A stretch of DNA of 6,253 bases from positions 1 to 6,253 of the forward strand of contig WFYM01000160.1 of the NCBI GenBank assembly GCA_015490115.1. The letters are read 5' to 3'. Below, piece by piece: positions 4,862 through 6,253 of the stretch. Under the pieces are notes generated by a model. The model saw only the letters and a program-made list of their open reading frames with translations, was not told the origin of the DNA and did no database searches. Within the stretch, counting starts at the first letter, position 1. Each line of letters opens with the position of its first letter. Source of the stretch: Aquificaceae bacterium (GTDB taxonomy: Bacteria; Aquificota; Aquificia; Aquificales; Aquificaceae). The position numbers were made by a program, and so were the translations under genes.

Positions 4862-5293
4862 ATGAGGAGAGGGATAACCCTCTGGAACCCGTTTGCGGAG
4901 CTTGAGAGGATAAGGAGGGAGCTTGACAGACTCTTCGAGGACGTCTTCCCAACCGCAGACAGGGAGGAGGTCCTCGCACCACCGGTGGACGTATACGAGA
5001 CCGACTCGGAGGTGGTGGTAAAGGCTGAGCTTCCCGGAGTGAAGAAGGAGGACATAGACGTCACGATAAAGGAGAACACGGTCCACATCAAAGCTGAGAG
5101 AAAGGAAGAGAGGGAAGAAAAGACCGAAAACGTCCACAGGGTGGAGAGGTTCTACGGCAGGATAGAGAGGCTCGTCCCTCTACCGACTGACGTGAAGGCT
5201 GAGAAGGCAAAGGCTGAGTACAAGGACGGGGTTCTGGAGATCAGGATACCGAAACAGAAGGTTACCAAGGAGGCTAAGGTCCAGATCAAGTAA
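4862..5293 (+). CDS. Small heat-shock protein, Hsp20/alpha-crystallin family
   Basis: This 143-residue chaperone would form cytoplasmic oligomers that hold unfolding proteins in a refoldable state. The N-terminus has the typical WNPFAELERIRRELDRLFED segment (8-27). The alpha-crystallin domain spans about residues 42-133: PPVDVYETDSEVVVKAELPG opens it, RVERFYGRIERLVPLP is the central part, and the hallmark A-x-(n)-GVL motif has GVL at 123-125, followed by EIRIPK. The C-terminal V-x-I oligomerisation motif is VQI at 140-142, one residue from the end. The gene has its own strong promoter inside the end of pncA and a perfect ribosome binding site. Its last 8 bp overlap the 3' end of the convergent murA, including part of the Ile142 codon. 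Confidence 0.96.
   Translation: MRRGITLWNPFAELERIRRELDRLFEDVFPTADREEVLAPPVDVYETDSEVVVKAELPGVKKEDIDVTIKENTVHIKAERKEEREEKTENVHRVERFYGRIERLVPLPTDVKAEKAKAEYKDGVLEIRIPKQKVTKEAKVQIK
4868..4883 (+). other. Inverted repeat just inside the hsp20 coding region
   Basis: AGAGGG (4868-4873) and CCCTCT (4878-4883) form a perfect 6-bp stem with an ATAA loop, 4 nt after the start codon. GAGGG also occurs at 4855-4859, between the Shine-Dalgarno and the ATG, and could compete for the same CCCTC, enclosing the start codon. The repeat is seen; a role in translation control is speculative. Confidence 0.4.
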
Positions 5294-6253
5294 CTCCGGG
5301 CGGGAGCCTCTTTACGGTGGCTCCCAGCCTGCTCAGCTTCTCTTCGAGCTTCTCGTAACCCCTGTCGAGGTGGTGGATGTCCCTCACTATAGTCGTCCCC
5401 TCAGCTACGAGTCCTGCAAGGACGAGGCTCGCGGAAGCCCTGAGATCCGTAGAGTAAACTTCAGCTCCTTTTAACTTCTCCACACCCTCAACTAAAGCCT
5501 CCCTGCCTTTTACTTTTATGTTCGCACCCATCCTCACAAGCTCGTATACGTGGTGGAACCTGTTTTCGAATATCCTCTCCACCACCCTCGACCTCCCCTC
5601 AACGAGGGAGAGCATGGCTGTGAACTGTGCCTGCATGTCCGTAGGAAAGCCCGGATACTCCTGAGTCACTATCTCAAGGGGTCTCCTCATGCCGTTCGAC
5701 CTCACCCTGACCGTTTTCTCGTCCAACCTTTCCACATGACCACCGCACTCTCTTAGCTTCTCTATAACCGAATTCATATGGTCGAGGGGTGCCTCCTCTA
5801 TGAGGACGTCCCCGTCCGTCATCACAGCTGCGACCATCAGCGTCCCAGCCTCTATCCTGTCTGGGATTACCCTGTGGGAGAAACCTTTTGGCTCACAGGT
5901 CCCCCTTATCTCCATGGTCCTTCCCCAGACCTCGATCTCAGCACCCATCTTCCTTAGGACCTCGATAAGGTCCATGACCTCAGGCTCTATAGCTGTGTTC
6001 CTGAGGACGCTCCTTCCTTCGACCCCAGCGAGGTAGAGGAGGGCGTTTTCGGTCCCGGTTACCGTTATTAAGTCGAAGGAAAACTCAACGGGTCTTTTTT
6101 TTTCTATTTCGAGGAAAACTTTTCCGTTCCTCACTCTGGTATTCGCACCGGCTCTTGAGAAGAACTTAAGGTGCTGGTCTATCGGTCTTGGTCCTATCGA
6201 ACACCCTCCCGGCAATGGAACAACAGCCCTCCCGAACCTCGAAAGGAGCGGAC
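5286..6253 (-). CDS. murA: UDP-N-acetylglucosamine 1-carboxyvinyltransferase (MurA), C-terminal 321 residues
   Basis: MurA transfers enolpyruvate from PEP to UDP-GlcNAc, the first committed cytoplasmic step of peptidoglycan synthesis, and is the fosfomycin target. The frame is open to the right edge; the TTG at 6213-6215 is an internal Leu codon in VVPLPGGCSIGPRPID. About 100 N-terminal residues, including the early active-site Lys, are outside the window. The catalytic loop PGGCSIG keeps the Cys nucleophile (codon 6201-6203), so it is the fosfomycin-sensitive type and not the Asp variant. The GFPTDMQAQ motif carries the catalytic Asp (5637-5639), and DLRASASLVLAGLVAEGTT and HHLDRGYEKLEEKL carry the C-terminal Arg residues (the last at 5361-5363). 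The Asp-to-Arg spacing of 92 residues equals that in E. coli. Residual EPSP synthase-fold paralogues such as AroA lack PGGC. Its stop lies inside the last codons of hsp20. Confidence 0.97.
   Translation of the reverse strand, partial: PLLSRFGRAVVPLPGGCSIGPRPIDQHLKFFSRAGANTRVRNGKVFLEIEKKRPVEFSFDLITVTGTENALLYLAGVEGRSVLRNTAIEPEVMDLIEVLRKMGAEIEVWGRTMEIRGTCEPKGFSHRVIPDRIEAGTLMVAAVMTDGDVLIEEAPLDHMNSVIEKLRECGGHVERLDEKTVRVRSNGMRRPLEIVTQEYPGFPTDMQAQFTAMLSLVEGRSRVVERIFENRFHHVYELVRMGANIKVKGREALVEGVEKLKGAEVYSTDLRASASLVLAGLVAEGTTIVRDIHHLDRGYEKLEEKLSRLGATVKRLPPGVT
5302..5325. other. GC-rich hairpin at the hsp20/murA convergence
   Basis: GGGAGCC (5302-5308) and GGCTCCC (5319-5325) are a perfect 7-bp inverted repeat with a 10-nt loop, starting 8 bp after the hsp20 stop and lying in the last codons of murA. 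Neither strand has a T tract after it, so it is not a standard intrinsic terminator. It could still pause polymerase or protect the hsp20 mRNA 3' end. Confidence 0.45.

Noticed and set aside
4156..5091. 311-residue open frame on the - strand opposite pncA and hsp20
   Set aside because: It crosses two well-supported genes, is low-complexity and Ser/His-rich, and shows no domain.
6213..6215. TTG as the start of murA
   Set aside because: The frame continues to the window edge with conserved MurA sequence before the catalytic PGGC, so it is an internal Leu.

Overview
The window looks like chromosomal core sequence from a thermophilic member of the Aquificaceae (Aquifex, Hydrogenobacter or Thermocrinis type). 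This is inferred from three things. Codon use is rich in AGG, ATA and AAG with purine-loaded coding strands. The dihydroorotase fragment matches what I recall of the Aquifex aeolicus enzyme, including its His-Cys-Glu-Asp metal-site motif and its C-terminal tail. A two-subunit class I fumarase of the kind used by reductive-TCA-cycle Aquificae is also present. No database search was possible, so the genus is left open.

Layout, left to right. Positions 1-1797 hold a + strand run: the C-terminal part of pyrC (cut by the window edge), an unrecognised 154-residue protein whose ATG directly follows the pyrC stop, and the beta subunit of class I fumarase (fumB). A 102-bp intergenic region with a probable terminator separates fumB from a tRNA-Ala(CGC) gene on the - strand (1900-1976). 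Divergent from the tRNA, and sharing a 30-bp AT-rich spacer with it, begins a second + strand cluster: a GAF/AAA+/Fis sigma-54 activator, the SfsA nuclease (1-bp overlap) and the nicotinamidase PncA (14-bp gap). A well-formed promoter lying across the end of pncA then drives a small heat-shock protein of the Hsp20 family. The hsp20 gene runs into the convergent murA gene, with an 8-bp coding overlap. murA lacks its N-terminal part at the right edge.

Most genes are metabolic or housekeeping: pyrimidine synthesis (pyrC), C4-acid interconversion (fumB), NAD salvage (pncA) and peptidoglycan precursor synthesis (murA). The activator-sfsA-pncA cluster is the one grouping whose logic is not obvious. 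The window contains no mobile element, CRISPR array or recognisable defence system. The signals most worth a second look are small-scale: a possible Shine-Dalgarno-sequestering hairpin in the very short hsp20 leader, a perfect 8-bp tandem repeat that forms its -35 region, a strong hairpin at the hsp20/murA convergence, and overlapping divergent -10 elements between the tRNA and the activator gene, which may have a leaderless mRNA.
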